Assembly: GCA_001464195.1 (NCBI GenBank)
Contig: LNEY01000008.1
Span: 1 to 64,000 of the forward strand
DNA: 64,000 nt
Reading direction: 5' to 3'
Origin: Burkholderiales bacterium Ga0077547
Lineage (GTDB): Bacteria; Pseudomonadota; Gammaproteobacteria; Burkholderiales; Burkholderiaceae_C
Shown here: positions 63,814-64,000 of the stretch, piece after piece
Layout of the letters: each line of letters starts with the position of its first letter
Numbering within the stretch: position 1 is the first letter of the stretch
The notes under the pieces: model-generated
Databases searched by the model: none
Seen by the model: only the letters and a program-made list of their open reading frames with translations
What the model was told of the DNA's origin: nothing
Position numbers and translations under genes: made by a program

Positions 63814-64000
63814 AGCAGGCCCCTTTCCGCGAACGAGACGGCCTGGTCGCCGCCCACCACCAGGTGATCGATCACGCGCACATCGATCAGCGCCAAGGCC
63901 TGCTTCAGTGAGTGCGTCAGGAATTCATCGGCACGCGACGGCTCGGCGATGCCCGAGGGGTGGTTGTGGGCGAGGATGACGGCGCTGGCCTGCACCGCCA
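63810..64000 (-). CDS. radC: RadC-family JAB/MPN protein, C-terminal part
   Basis: About 63 C-terminal residues are visible; the gene begins beyond the right edge. [21 protein letters not shown] is the JAMM zinc motif of RadC, and [20 protein letters not shown] is the family end. RadC's cellular role is disputed; despite the name it is not shown to be a DNA repair enzyme. The stop overlaps the Smr gene start. Confidence 0.93.
   Translation of the reverse strand, partial: AVQASAVILAHNHPSGIAEPSRADEFLTHSLKQALALIDVRVIDHLVVGGDQAVSFAERGLL

Overview
The window looks like chromosome of a high-GC betaproteobacterium of the order Burkholderiales, probably near the Rubrivivax/Leptothrix/Ideonella group. 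This rests on very high GC codon use, a hopanoid cluster, the exbB-exbD-lpxK-kdsB-adk block, an Fe superoxide dismutase, NADP isocitrate dehydrogenase, and the kinase-phosphatase-rph-rdgB-hemW order. I ran no database search; family names come from motifs and protein architecture.

Positions 1-5652 are accessory DNA with lower GC. At the left edge lies the N-terminus of an integron integrase (minus strand). Its promoter has a LexA operator between the -35 and -10 boxes, and an attI-like site follows. A plus-strand cassette array comes next, with attC hairpins near 940, 2545, 3977, 4591 and 5089. The cassettes encode small membrane proteins, a BrnT/CopG-like toxin-antitoxin pair, a DUF3806 protein, a GFA-family enzyme and unknowns. 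Two broken IS110-family transposases sit inside the array. Positions 5715-8027 hold small plus-strand genes (SRPBCC, DM13, DUF924, unknowns).

Positions 8058-16433 hold an RND pump and a hopanoid locus: shc, hpnG and a class III aminotransferase run leftward, and hpnH diverges. Then come tadA, an LD-carboxypeptidase and a peptide ABC transporter (binding protein and two permeases). The fused ATPase of the transporter type lies about 12 kb away at 35239.

Between them, 23248-35107 is an arsenosugar-type locus. A tightly overlapping minus-strand operon encodes radical SAM ArsS, a TVP38-flavoprotein fusion, a DUF547 protein, a TIGR04282-like transferase, an FAD oxidoreductase and a rhodanese. An ArsM-type methyltransferase, a TIGR04283-like transferase, an MTA-phosphorylase-like enzyme, a second GT2 and a multi-membrane-span glycosyltransferase complete the set. 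Three tandem 11-bp repeats resembling a Pho box precede the plus-strand glycosyltransferase gene.

Positions 37140-43770 hold a TonB-receptor remnant, tonB-exbB-exbD-exbD and a second exbB-exbD followed by lpxK, a Trm112-like gene, kdsB and adk. Positions 44129-55230 are housekeeping genes: xseA, sodB, DUF192, icd, a ferritin-like protein, yicC, a Ser/Thr kinase with PP2C phosphatase, rph, rdgB and hemW. Positions 55374-58180 encode a two-subunit molybdenum hydroxylase. Positions 58241-62716 carry cheR-cheD-cheB, a diguanylate cyclase and a FlhG-like ATPase. A truncated haemoglobin, an Smr protein and the 3' part of radC end the window. No rRNA, tRNA or CRISPR array was recognised.
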